Source: Eikenella corrodens (GTDB lineage: Bacteria; Pseudomonadota; Gammaproteobacteria; Burkholderiales; Neisseriaceae). From it: a DNA stretch of 64,000 nt. Below, piece by piece: positions 26,485-34,789 of the stretch (the first letter of the stretch is position 1; each line of letters opens with the position of its first letter). The position numbers and the translations under genes were made by a program. The notes below the pieces were generated by a model, which saw nothing but the letters and a program-made list of their open reading frames with translations, did no database searches and was not told the origin of the DNA. The stretch lies in assembly GCF_003990355.1 (NCBI RefSeq), contig NZ_CP034670.1, positions 2,356,001 to 2,420,000 of the forward strand, written 5' to 3'.

Positions 26485-27179
26485 ATGATGATGCAAAACC
26501 TGCAACTGCCGCTACATTTCCATTTCAAAATCTCCACGCCATCCAACGATTTCAGCGTGGTGGATGCCGAAGGCAGGGAAGTGGCCTACACGCGGCAGAA
26601 GATATTCAAGCTGAAGGAAGCCGTGGAGATTTTTAGCGATGCCTCACGCCGCACGCGGCTATACCGCATACAGGCCGACCGCATCATATAGTGAATTAAC
26701 AAAAACCAGTACAGCGTTGGCTCGCCTTGCCGTAACGTGTGTACTGTCTGCGGCTCGCCGCCTTGTCCTGATTTTTGTTAATCCACTATAGATTTCAACG
26801 CCTGCTACCGGATTGTGAACGAAAACGGCGAGGAGCTCGGCTCGATACGGCGCAACGGCATGCGCTCGCTGTGGCGTATTTCCTACCAGATATACGATGC
26901 CGGCAGCCGGCTGCTGTATGAAGTGCGCGAGAAAAACCCGTGATTGGCATTTTGGGATGCGCTGGTGGGCGAGATTCCGGTTGTGGGCATGTTTATTATT
27001 TTCTCAACCCAAGCTTTGGAGTAACCGATGCCGCCGGGCAGGAGGCGTATCTGCTGAAGAAAGAGCCTTCGCTCATGGAACGGCGCTTCAGCCTGCACAA
27101 AACCGGCACGGCCGCGCATGATGAATTGGTTACGCTGTCGCTGATGATGTTGATGCTGTTGGAACGGACAAAAGGTTAG
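26485..27179 (+). pseudogene. LURP-one-related (YxjI-like) protein, disrupted by a Correia element
   Basis: The first part (26485-26686) reads FHFKISTPSNDFSVVDAEG and KIFKLKEAVEIFSD, then stops at once where a Correia element begins. After the element the frame resumes with DFNACYRIVNENGEELGSI and RRNGMRSLWRISYQIYD, meets a TGA at 26941-26943 where tryptophan is expected, and shifts frame by one base near 26985-26990, continuing as YFLNPSFGVTDAAG and LMERRFSLHK. Removing the element restores a continuous protein across the junction. The family forms a tubby-like barrel; the copy here is dead, with three separate lesions. Confidence 0.85.
26687..26790 (-). repeat. Correia-type element (CREE), copy 5, inserted in a gene
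   Basis: A 104-bp element with TATAGTGAATTAAC and GTTAATCCACTATA ends, inserted at a TA inside the LURP-one-like gene. Because the flanking codons rejoin in frame when 102 bp are removed, this is a clear case of insertion at TA. Confidence 0.95.
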
Positions 27180-27195
27180 GGTTTGCCAATGCCTC

Positions 27196-27234
27196 AGGCT
27201 ACCTGAAAACGGCCGGATGGGTTTTCAGGTAGCC
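27196..27234. terminator. Inverted DUS pair after the pseudogene
   Basis: AGGCTACCTGAA and TTCAGGTAGCCT form a 12-bp stem, 16 bases after the pseudogene's final stop, followed by TTTAAT. Confidence 0.55.
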
Positions 27235-27413
27235 TTTAATCATGCAGTGGTAGTTGATATTTGTCTGATGGATTGTCGGTTAAATCTTTAACCGCCCTTG
27301 GGGTTGTCCAATATTGGGAGAAATACTTCTCGTAGCGCATCAATTAAGAATAAGTCGTATTCCCTTCGCCAAATGATACAATCGCGCCAAATCTTGCGGG
27401 AGAATTGGCAATA

Positions 27414-27878
27414 ATGGGTAGAACGGAGTGGATGATTGCGGTTTTGGCGGCCGGGCTGGCGGCGGGAGTGGCGTGGATACGGCATCGCCGGCAAACCGGC
27501 CGCGATTCTTACCTGCCGCTGTGGCGGCCTTTTGTGTGGCTGGCGGGTTGGCTGGCGCTGCTCTTGGGTATTATCGGCATCTTTTTGCCGGGCTTGCCGA
27601 CTGTGCCGTTCGTGCTGCTGGCGGCAGGCTGTTGGTCGCGCACGTCGCCGCGTTTCCACCGTTGGCTGAGCGAACACCGCCATTTCGGCCCGATGGTGCG
27701 CAATTGGGAGCGCAAACGGGCCATTCCTTTGAAGGGCAAGGTGTTGTCGGCGCTGATGATGGCTTGCTCGTGCGTGTGGATGCTGTACCGTTTTCCCGAA
27801 CGTTGGTGGGCGGGGGCGGGTATGGCGGTGGTGTGTTTGTTGGTAACAGTATGGATGTGGCGGTTGCCGAGCGAGTGA
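27414..27878 (+). CDS. DUF454/YbaN family inner-membrane protein
   Basis: A 154-residue protein with four hydrophobic segments. LLLGIIGIFLPGLPTVPFVLLAAGCW followed by RTSPRFHRWL is the signature of the DUF454 family (E. coli YbaN). The function is not established. I chose ATG 27414; GGGAG lies 11 bases upstream, and an in-frame TTG at 27405 would be too close to that site. It converges with purA. Confidence 0.85.
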   Translation: MGRTEWMIAVLAAGLAAGVAWIRHRRQTGRDSYLPLWRPFVWLAGWLALLLGIIGIFLPGLPTVPFVLLAAGCWSRTSPRFHRWLSEHRHFGPMVRNWERKRAIPLKGKVLSALMMACSCVWMLYRFPERWWAGAGMAVVCLLVTVWMWRLPSE

Positions 27879-27892
27879 GATTGAGGGCATTC

Positions 27893-27926
27893 AAAAGGGC
27901 TACCTGAAAATTTTCAGGTAGCCTTT
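27893..27926. terminator. Bidirectional DUS palindrome between DUF454 gene and purA
   Basis: AAAAGGGCTACCTGAAAA abuts TTTTCAGGTAGCCTTT with no loop spacer, a nearly perfect palindrome between convergent genes. Confidence 0.75.
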
Positions 27927-27946
27927 CTTCATCCCATAGAAGCCGG

Positions 27947-29248
27947 TTAGCTGGTGAACGGGTGCTGCAGCACGATGGTTTCCACGCGGTCGGGGCCGGT
28001 GGAGACGATGGCGATGGGCGCGCCGCACACCTCTTCGATGCGTTTCAGGTAGCCCTTGGCGTTTTCCGGCAGCTGGTCAAAGCTTTGTACGCCGAAGGTG
28101 GATTCTGTCCAGCCGGGTAAGGTTTCGTAGATCGGGGTGCAGCCGGCCACGGCATCGCTGCCGAAGGGCAGGATATCGGTGGTGCTGCCGTCGGGCAGGG
28201 TGTAGCCGGTGCAGATTTTGATTTCGGGGATGCCGTCCATCACATCAAGCTTAGTGATGCACAGGCCGCTGATGCCGTTGATTTGGATGGAGCGTTTGAG
28301 TGCGGCGGCATCAAACCAGCCGCAACGGCGGGCACGGCCGGTTACCGAACCGAATTCGTTGCCACGTTCGGCCAGGCCTTTGCCGGTGTCGTCGAACAGC
28401 TCGGTGGGGAAGGGGCCGGAGCCGACGCGGGTGGTGTAGGCTTTCACGATGCCGAGCACATAATCCAAGGCCTGCGGCGGCACGCCCGCCCCGGCAGAGG
28501 CAGCGCCTGCCAAGCAGTTGGAGGAGGTAACAAAGGGATAAGTGCCGTAGTCGATATCTAACAGCGTGCCTTGAGCACCTTCAAACAGCAGGCGTTCGCC
28601 GCGCCGGATGGTGTCATGCAGGCTGAGCGACACGTCGGCGAGCATCGGCAGAATACGTTCTTTGAAGGCGTTGATTTTGGCCATCACGTCATCAAACTGC
28701 ACGGGCTCTGCGCCATGCAGGTGTTGCAGCTGCACGTTATATACTTCAAGGTTGGCACGCAGTTTGTCGGACAAGAGCTCGGTATTGGCCAAATCGCCCA
28801 AACGGATGGCGCGGCGGGATACTTTGTCTTCATAAGCCGGGCCGATGCCGCGGCCGGTGGTGCCGATTTTGCCAGTGCCTTTGGAGGCTTCGCGGGCGTG
28901 ATCGAGCGCAATGTGGTAGGGCAGAATCATCGGGCAGGTGGGGGCGATGTGTAGCCGGTCGGCCACGTTTTTCACGCCGGCAGCAGTCAGCTCGTCGATT
29001 TCGCCGAGCAGGGCTTCGGGGGAAACCACCACGCCGGAGCCGATGTAGCAATGCAGGTTTTCATGCAGGATGCCGCTGGGAATCAGGCGCAGCACGGTTT
29101 TCTTGCCGTTTACCACCAGCGTGTGCCCGGCATTGTGGCCGCCTTGGAAGCGCACCACACCGGCGCACTCTTCGGCCAGCCAGTCTACAATTTTGCCTTT
29201 GCCTTCGTCGCCCCATTGCGCGCCGATTACTACGATATTTTTTGCCAT
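27947..29248 (-). CDS. purA: Adenylosuccinate synthetase
   Basis: A 433-residue PurA, which joins IMP and aspartate using GTP in AMP synthesis. GAQWGDEGKGKIVDWL at residues 9-24 is the GTP P-loop with the catalytic aspartate, followed by GGHNAGHT with the catalytic histidine. TTGRGIGPAYEDK and VGSGPFPTEL are also conserved. The length is normal. It lies 53 bp downstream of a nuclease-like gene and near purM, a loose purine grouping. AAAGG precedes the start. An in-frame DUS near 28045 is translated within GYLKRIEEV. Confidence 0.97.
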   Translation of the reverse strand: MAKNIVVIGAQWGDEGKGKIVDWLAEECAGVVRFQGGHNAGHTLVVNGKKTVLRLIPSGILHENLHCYIGSGVVVSPEALLGEIDELTAAGVKNVADRLHIAPTCPMILPYHIALDHAREASKGTGKIGTTGRGIGPAYEDKVSRRAIRLGDLANTELLSDKLRANLEVYNVQLQHLHGAEPVQFDDVMAKINAFKERILPMLADVSLSLHDTIRRGERLLFEGAQGTLLDIDYGTYPFVTSSNCLAGAASAGAGVPPQALDYVLGIVKAYTTRVGSGPFPTELFDDTGKGLAERGNEFGSVTGRARRCGWFDAAALKRSIQINGISGLCITKLDVMDGIPEIKICTGYTLPDGSTTDILPFGSDAVAGCTPIYETLPGWTESTFGVQSFDQLPENAKGYLKRIEEVCGAPIAIVSTGPDRVETIVLQHPFTS

Positions 29249-29301
29249 GATGTTGTTGCCTTTATTTGTTAATTGGTAGAAATGGTTTTTTGTACTTCTG
29301 C

Positions 29302-30303
29302 CTACATTAGCACCTTAATGTGCTCAGGTAGCATGGGCAGGGTCAGAAATGTTAATTCATACATACTGCTGAAAGCCTTGGCCTGTGCTTCGTCTATGTC
29401 GGTAACCAGTAAGATAAAGTTTTCGGCAGGAATATTCAGCCGTTTACGTAGGGTAAGGTATTTATCCAAATCACGACGGTATTCACCGGTTTTGCATTCG
29501 ATTACCAAAGGCTGCCTGCCAGCAGGCAGAAAGACGACATCCAGTTCATGCAGGTCTTCATTCGCGAAACGAATTTCTAAGCTTCTGGCGCAAGAGAAAG
29601 AATAAGTTTTCCCCCGTTGCTTGGCTTCTTTCAATATCTGCCCGAGCGCGTACCATTCCAGCCATTCACCGCTAAAAAATTGGCGGATAGGTGAGGCACT
29701 TTGTAGCTTCAAGTGGATGAGTTTATCTTGTTTTTGATAAGAATAACGGGAAAACAGAGTGTGGCTATAAAACTCGCGACAAATATTGTTAATTTGCTGT
29801 GCTTCTTTTTGCGAATATTTCTTCAAATCCACATTCAGCCCGCTATGACTATTGCGGTATGACCAGGTAATTCTGCTGATAATGTCTTTGAATACGTTGT
29901 AATGCTGCCCGATACGCTCAGCAGCCTCATCGTAATAGCCGCTCATATCCACGGCGGAATAGTCGAAGTTTGGGGTAATTTGTTTGTCGACGAACCATTG
30001 TGCCAATCCGAAATGCTGTTGTGCGGTGCTTAGAACTTCGGTATCAGACAATTTAATACCGTGCAGCGGATTGGCATCACTTGATTGTGTGGCCTCATTT
30101 GCTGAATTAGAAACCTGTTCGCTTTCCTGCTCTTTCAACGCATTTAATTCACGCATAACAGCAACGTATCGGTTAATCAGCTGGCTGATGAAATACACAG
30201 TATCGTAAACGATAACGGGTTGCCCGCATTTTTGGCATACGGCACCTTCCTGTGCAGGATGTTCTCCTAGTTGTTTACAATGGTTACAGCGATAGACGCC
30301 CAT
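29302..30303 (-). CDS. Zinc-ribbon protein with a Card1/DUF1887-like PD-(D/E)XK nuclease domain
   Basis: 333 residues. The N terminus has a zinc ribbon, Cys6-x2-Cys9 and Cys23-x2-Cys26. A central helical region (about 35-200) with a Q/S/N-rich linker (58-80) follows. The C-terminal domain reads SGEWLEWYAL (211-220), ELDVVFLP (253-260) and VIECKTGEYRRDLDKYLTL (267-285), that is Glu216, Asp255, Glu269 and Lys271, the nuclease motifs of DUF1887 proteins, which include the CRISPR ancillary nucleases Can2/Card1. No CARF-like sensor is recognisable and no CRISPR locus is in the window. AAGGAG precedes ATG 30303. It lies between purM and purA; a role in nucleic-acid cleavage or phage defence is inference. 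Confidence 0.75.
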   Translation of the reverse strand: MGVYRCNHCKQLGEHPAQEGAVCQKCGQPVIVYDTVYFISQLINRYVAVMRELNALKEQESEQVSNSANEATQSSDANPLHGIKLSDTEVLSTAQQHFGLAQWFVDKQITPNFDYSAVDMSGYYDEAAERIGQHYNVFKDIISRITWSYRNSHSGLNVDLKKYSQKEAQQINNICREFYSHTLFSRYSYQKQDKLIHLKLQSASPIRQFFSGEWLEWYALGQILKEAKQRGKTYSFSCARSLEIRFANEDLHELDVVFLPAGRQPLVIECKTGEYRRDLDKYLTLRKRLNIPAENFILLVTDIDEAQAKAFSSMYELTFLTLPMLPEHIKVLM

Positions 30304-30344
30304 TGCTTCTCCTTGTTAATCTTAATAAATAAGAAATACTTGGA

Positions 30345-30379
30345 TTTTTCAGGTAGCCTTTAAGTGAGGCTACCTGAAA
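30345..30379 (-). terminator. DUS pair after purM
   Basis: TTTTTCAGGTAGCCTT and AGGCTACCTGAAA form a stem with a 6-9 base loop in the 80-bp gap between purM and the nuclease-like gene; it probably ends the purM transcript. Confidence 0.55.
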
Positions 30380-30383
30380 CTAT

Positions 30384-31418
30384 TTATGCCACCTGCGTTT
30401 GATGTTCGTTTCCCGCGCGTTCGCGGATTATGCCCAGGCGGTATGCGGTTTCGCCTTGTTCGGCGAGGAAGGCTTGCGCTGCCTCAGCCTGTTCGGCAGG
30501 CACGATAACGGCCATGCCGATACCGCAGTTGAAGGTGCGGTACATTTCCTGCTGCTCCACGTTGCCGACCTGTTGCAGCCATTGGAACAGCTTGGGCAGC
30601 GGCCAGGATTGTGCATCGATTTGTGCCACACAGTTTTCGGGCAGTGCGCGCGGGATGTTTTCGGTGAGGCCGCCGCCGGTAATGTGTGCCATGCCTTTGA
30701 TTTCAAATTTTTCCAGTGCCGCCAAGATCGGTTTCACATACAGGCGGGTGGGCGCAATGATGGCTTGGCGCAGGGTTTTGCCGCTGTCGAATTCGGCATC
30801 CAAATCGGGATTGCTGCGCTCGATGATTTTGCGGACGAGGGAATAGCCGTTGGAGTGCGCGCCGTTGGAGGCGAGGCCGAGCACCACGTCGCCGGGCCGG
30901 ATGCTGCGGCCGTTGATGACTTTACTTTTTTCCACCACGCCCACGGCGAAGCCGGCCAAATCGTATTCGCCTTCGGGATACATGCCGGGCATTTCGGCCG
31001 TTTCGCCGCCAATCAGGGCGCAGCCGGATTGTTCGCAGCCCGCGGCGATGCCTTTAATCACATCGGCGGCACGCGCCACATCGAGCTTGCCGCAGGCGAA
31101 ATAGTCGAGGAAAAACAGCGGTTCTGCGCCTTGCACCAGGATGTCGTTCACGCTCATGGCCACCAGGTCGATGCCCACGGTGTGGTGGATATCCCATTCA
31201 AACGCCAGTTTCAGCTTGGTGCCCACACCGTCGGTGCCGCTCACTAGTACGGGGTTTTGGTACTTTTTGCTGATTTCCACCAGTGCGCCGAAGCCGCCCA
31301 AGCCGCCCAACACTTCGGGGCGCATGGTGCGCTTGGCAAAGGGTTTGATGTTTTCAACCAGTTGGTCGCCCGCATCGATATCGACACCGGCATCGCGGTA
31401 GCTGAGGGATTGGGTCAT
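30384..31418 (-). CDS. purM: Phosphoribosylformylglycinamidine cyclo-ligase
   Basis: A 344-residue AIR synthetase, step five of de novo purine synthesis. YRDAGVDIDAGDQLVE at the N terminus, LVSGTDGVGTKLKLAF (the ATP-binding region) and GLTENIPRALP are conserved PurM motifs. It is of normal length. The 84-bp gap upstream separates it from an SDR gene on the same strand; no purN follows. Confidence 0.97.
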   Translation of the reverse strand: MTQSLSYRDAGVDIDAGDQLVENIKPFAKRTMRPEVLGGLGGFGALVEISKKYQNPVLVSGTDGVGTKLKLAFEWDIHHTVGIDLVAMSVNDILVQGAEPLFFLDYFACGKLDVARAADVIKGIAAGCEQSGCALIGGETAEMPGMYPEGEYDLAGFAVGVVEKSKVINGRSIRPGDVVLGLASNGAHSNGYSLVRKIIERSNPDLDAEFDSGKTLRQAIIAPTRLYVKPILAALEKFEIKGMAHITGGGLTENIPRALPENCVAQIDAQSWPLPKLFQWLQQVGNVEQQEMYRTFNCGIGMAVIVPAEQAEAAQAFLAEQGETAYRLGIIRERAGNEHQTQVA

Positions 31419-31502
31419 GGCACTCTTTCGGGGAAAAATTTAAAACAGGAAAACGCTATTTTACCTGATTTTAAGCAGCAGCTAAGGATTGAATTGGGCG
31501 GC

Positions 31503-32417
31503 CTAATTCAGCAGGTTGTCAAGCGCACACTCAATGGCGGGGAAAGCAAACTCAAATCCTTGCTGCAACAAGGCTTTCGGCGGGGCAAATTGGCCGTCCA
31601 ACACCAAATCGGCCTGCTCGCCCAGCATCAGGCGCAACATCTGCTCGGGAACGGAAAACAACAGCGGGCGGCGCAGCCGTTGGGCGGCGGCGCGGGCAAA
31701 GTCGAGTTGGGTGGTGCGCTTGGGGGCAGTAATGTTGTAAGCCTGAAAGCCATTGTGTGTTTGTGTGGCCAGAAAACGGATGGCGGCCACAACATCATCC
31801 ATATGCACCCACGGCAGGGGCTGCTCACCGCTACCAAGCCGACCTGCACAGTAGCGCACCGGTTTGAGCAGCTGCGACAAAATGCCGCCGTCCCTGCCCA
31901 GCACCACGCCAAAGCGGCACACGGCCACCGGCACGCCGCTCTCCTGCTGTACGCGCTGTATCGCCGCTTCCCATTGCTGGCACAGCTGCGAAGGGAAAAC
32001 ATGTTGCGGCGGCGCATTTTCCATGCACGGCGGCCAGCCATCCGCACTGCCGTTGCCATAATAGCCCACGGCGGAAGCCTGGATGATGAGGCGCGGCGGC
32101 TGCGGGTGGCGGCGCAGCCAGTCGGCCACAGCCTGCACCGGCTGCAAGCGGCTTTGCAACAGCTCCTGCTTGCGCTGCGCCGTCCAGCGGCCTTCGCCCA
32201 CCGACGCCCCCGCCAGGTTAATCAGCAAATCGGGGCGGATGCTGTCGTAGAGGTGGTGCAGCGCGGCGATGTATTCAAAACGCTTATCCACCTCCCGCGC
32301 ACGAGCCGGATGGCGGCTAACGATAATCACACGATGCCCGTCAGCCTGATACGCCGCGGCCAGATGGCGGCCGATAAAGCCGCTGCCGCCGATAATTACG
32401 ATGGTTTGTCGGCTCAT
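31503..32417 (-). CDS. TIGR01777/YfcH family SDR protein
   Basis: About 304 residues, a short-chain dehydrogenase-like epimerase. GGSGFIGRHLAAAYQ is the N-terminal nucleotide-binding motif, NLAGASVGEGRWTAQRKQEL and ASAVGYYG are TIGR01777 signatures, and the C-terminal ~50 residues form the DUF1731 domain (VPEQMLRLMLGEQADLVLDG). The substrate is unknown; bacterial YfcH and human SDR39U1 belong here. I prefer ATG 32417, which has GGAGG five bases upstream, over a GTG two codons earlier. Confidence 0.88.
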   Translation of the reverse strand: MSRQTIVIIGGSGFIGRHLAAAYQADGHRVIIVSRHPARAREVDKRFEYIAALHHLYDSIRPDLLINLAGASVGEGRWTAQRKQELLQSRLQPVQAVADWLRRHPQPPRLIIQASAVGYYGNGSADGWPPCMENAPPQHVFPSQLCQQWEAAIQRVQQESGVPVAVCRFGVVLGRDGGILSQLLKPVRYCAGRLGSGEQPLPWVHMDDVVAAIRFLATQTHNGFQAYNITAPKRTTQLDFARAAAQRLRRPLLFSVPEQMLRLMLGEQADLVLDGQFAPPKALLQQGFEFAFPAIECALDNLLN

Positions 32418-32442
32418 GCGCACCTCCGGCCGGCAAAAGAAA

Positions 32443-32492
32443 AGGCTACCTGAAACATGGTTTCTCTTTCATGAAGGATTTTCAGGTAGCCT
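32443..32492. repeat. Inverted DUS pair upstream of the YfcH-like gene
   Basis: AGGCTACCTGAA (32443) and TTCAGGTAGCCT (32481) can pair over a 26-base loop. A second tail-to-tail pair lies at 32614-32650. The spacer 32493-32613 holds the words GCAATACGGCAAGCGAGCC, reminiscent of a Correia fragment, and no gene. Confidence 0.5.
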
Positions 32493-32659
32493 GCCATGTT
32501 CTCGGCGGGCATGCAAGTTTTCGGTAGTGCGGGTTGGGTTGCGGGCGGCACAAGCAATACGGCAAGCGAGCCAATGCCGTTCCGCTGACCTCTATAAAGA
32601 ACCGCCGAGGATTTTCAGGTAGCCTTTTGCGGATGCAGGCTACCTGAAAATCTGCCATC

Positions 32660-33124
32660 TTAAGGATTGGATAAATACGGACAGAGTCCTTCACGCCCGT
32701 CTTGATACACCATCACCGTATCGCTTGCCTCAACCGCCATGCCCGTACCGTGATACAGGCATTTTTGCGGCGGGTCGGGGGCAAGCCTGCTGCCGAGATA
32801 GCCGATTTGCAGGGGCTTTTGTTCGGAGGCATGGCGTTGCAGCAATACGGCGGCTCGGGTTTGCTCGGCGGTAGGATGGCTGGGGTCAAGCCCGCCGGTG
32901 CCTATATTGAGTTTGTCCCAAAACGTGCGCTGGGGCGGAGTGATGCGGACGCGGTATTGCGTGCAGCCGTCCGCACGGATGGTTCGCCCTGTTTGGCGGA
33001 CGGCAAACCGATAGCTGCCTTGGCTGCCAGAAACGCCGGTTACATAGGCTTCCGCAGCATCGCTGCCTGCAAGGGCGGGGAGGGGGAGAAGAGCGAGGAA
33101 AACTAGGAAAATAAAGTTGCGCAT
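32660..33124 (-). CDS. Small exported protein of unknown function
   Basis: A 154-residue protein with a signal peptide (cleavage near ALA/GS, residue 19). The mature part has three cysteines (GCTQYRV, KCLYHG, LCPYLS), one tyrosine- and glycine-rich strand at GSQGSYRFAV, and no motif I recognise. It lacks an obvious ribosome-binding site. Codon use matches neighbouring Eikenella-like genes, so it is probably native. Function unknown. Confidence 0.7.
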   Translation of the reverse strand: MRNFIFLVFLALLPLPALAGSDAAEAYVTGVSGSQGSYRFAVRQTGRTIRADGCTQYRVRITPPQRTFWDKLNIGTGGLDPSHPTAEQTRAAVLLQRHASEQKPLQIGYLGSRLAPDPPQKCLYHGTGMAVEASDTVMVYQDGREGLCPYLSNP

Positions 33125-33230
33125 GGATTTCGGGATACTTGAAAACTAAAAACCGCGTGGGTGCGGAGCGTATACACACCACACAGGCGAACTACGTTTG
33201 CTTATTCTGCTTTGAATATCCCGATATATT

Positions 33231-33608
33231 TTATTCCATTAAATTTTTTATCATGATTAAATCTAAGATCTGGATCTGAATACCAAAAATAGCATTGACT
33301 TTATTAATATTTAGTTCGTGACATCTCTTTTTTAGCAGAGGGGCATCATCCTCATGAATGGGAATTTCTTCAATAATTTCATCAAGCTCTACAGGCTCCT
33401 CTAATAATGGCAATATTCCAATAAAATCTTCATCATACTCTTCATCTAAACCAATATCTTGACAAAATTTACAATATTTTCCTTCTGGCAAATCATCTTG
33501 TTCAAAATATTCTTCATAAGAATATTCACTTTTTCTAGTAAATCCGATCCACAAATGTAATTTATCAAAACGGTCATATACCGCATTACTCATTTCATCT
33601 ACATTCAT
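33231..33608 (-). CDS. Imm22-like immunity protein (orphan)
   Basis: A 125-residue acidic protein. LHLWIGFTRKSEYSYEEYFEQ, then FCQDIGLDEEYDEDFIGILP and PVELDEIIEEIPIHEDDAP resemble the Imm22/DUF4284-type immunity proteins of polymorphic toxin systems, in which an aromatic N-terminal strand is followed by a 'YDEDF' motif. AAGGAG precedes the ATG with 8-base spacing. Its coding DNA is markedly AT-rich. Upstream on the same strand lies only a degraded reading frame instead of a complete toxin, so this looks like an orphan antidote kept after toxin loss. Confidence 0.6.
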   Translation of the reverse strand: MNVDEMSNAVYDRFDKLHLWIGFTRKSEYSYEEYFEQDDLPEGKYCKFCQDIGLDEEYDEDFIGILPLLEEPVELDEIIEEIPIHEDDAPLLKKRCHELNINKVNAIFGIQIQILDLIMIKNLME

Positions 33609-33645
33609 TCTGTATGCTCCTTAAATTGTTCGCATTTACCAACCC

Positions 33646-33888
33646 TCATGTGTTTATTATGCAGCCTTTTTTCGAAATACCCATTGCCTTCAAGTCTTCT
33701 GTACTAAATCGTAGGTCCTTAGCCTTTTCTGCTGAGGAAAAAGGAAAAATTATACTTACCTCCTCAAAATCGCAAACTATCTTTCGACTTAACTTGACTA
33801 ATATATTGTTGAATGCCTTTAACCTCTTTTGCCTAACCACAGCAGGTTGCCGAACTAGTTGCTCTCTTTCCTCAGTATGCTGATTTGG
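33646..33888 (-). pseudogene. Possible 3' remnant of the toxin cognate to the Imm22-like gene
   Basis: The minus-strand frame is open from after a TAA at 33889-33891 to TGA at 33646-33648 and ends 37 bases before the immunity gene, the usual toxin-immunity spacing. It encodes basic, helical-looking sequence (VRQKRLKAFNNILVKLSRK and EKAKDLRFSTEDLKAMGISK) with no start codon near its beginning. I recognise no domain. The rest of the gap up to 34143 has decayed, DUS-containing sequence. Confidence 0.35.
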
Positions 33889-34143
33889 TTAGTGTGCCAG
33901 TAAGGCGGGCAGAGTTTCTAGTCTGTTGTTGTAGAAGACGTATGCCAGGGTTCGTCGCTGTTTTGGTAGGTAGGGTGCAGGCTGCTTTTTAGGGTTTTGA
34001 AGCCGTTAAAAGGTAGTTTGCACTTTTTAACTGCGTTGAAGCTGTGTTTTCAGGCAGCCTGATAGGGGCTACCTGAAAATTGAGAAACTGTGTGCGTGCG
34101 TTTCGCACACACACTACTCAAACAGGCTACTCTTGCTACCTTA

Positions 34144-34644
34144 TTATTTGTTATTTATTGGGGTAATTCGATTTTTCCCGCCAATGTCGCCACTTGGATA
34201 TAGCTTCTTGTTTGGATCAATTTTACTTGACCATAAATAAGTAGAGAGCAAAGTATTATTTTCTCCATTACTCCATTTCATTCCTTTATTGAATTTTTTT
34301 ACTGCATTACGTTTAAGTTTCAGGAAAATTTGTTTTAAGCTACTTTTATTAGAACATGCTATATCAGCAGTAGATATGTCATTTCCTACATCAAACATTT
34401 TTTGTATTCGTATATAATTAGAAAAATCTTTATAATTATATGGGATATTTTTTATTTCTATGTAACTCTGCTCATCTAGTAGATAGCAAAATAGCATAGA
34501 TGACAAATGAGAACCATCTTTATGAGCGATAAACGAGCTCCATTCTTGAATATCAACATTAAAGGCATAGAGATTATTTTCTTTAATGAAATTATTAATG
34601 AAAAATAGAAAATCTTCATCATCTGCACAGATAAAGCAATGCAT
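34144..34644 (-). CDS. Hypothetical AT-rich protein, horizontally acquired
   Basis: A protein of about 166 residues with many I, N, K and F codons, unlike the GC-rich neighbours. FICADDEDFLFFINNFIKEN near the N terminus is followed by a middle part with LSSMLFCYLLDEQSYIEI and a basic C terminus (KRNAVKKFNKGMKW). I recognise no family. Its composition and the adjacent Imm22-like gene suggest another immunity or toxin-island gene. ATG 34644 has GGAG nine bases upstream; an upstream TTG is less likely. Confidence 0.55.
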   Translation of the reverse strand: MHCFICADDEDFLFFINNFIKENNLYAFNVDIQEWSSFIAHKDGSHLSSMLFCYLLDEQSYIEIKNIPYNYKDFSNYIRIQKMFDVGNDISTADIACSNKSSLKQIFLKLKRNAVKKFNKGMKWSNGENNTLLSTYLWSSKIDPNKKLYPSGDIGGKNRITPINNK

Positions 34645-34789
34645 GATATATATCTCCAATAATTATTTATGGGCAAAGCAAGCGGAGCATGGGCGGAGCA
34701 GCTGTAGGGCGGGTATTTATGCCATACAGTTGCAAGCTGCCTGAAACTGAAACCCGTTTCAAAAGCAGCCTGCACTTTTACAACAGCAC

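Noticed and set aside
31257..32453. A 398-codon plus-strand frame across the purM/YfcH region
   Set aside because: It is antisense to two genes with clear motifs; composition is that of a shadow frame.
33614..33883. An 89-codon plus-strand frame next to the Imm22-like gene
   Set aside because: It is opposite a minus-strand frame with proper toxin-immunity spacing and has no start signal or family resemblance.
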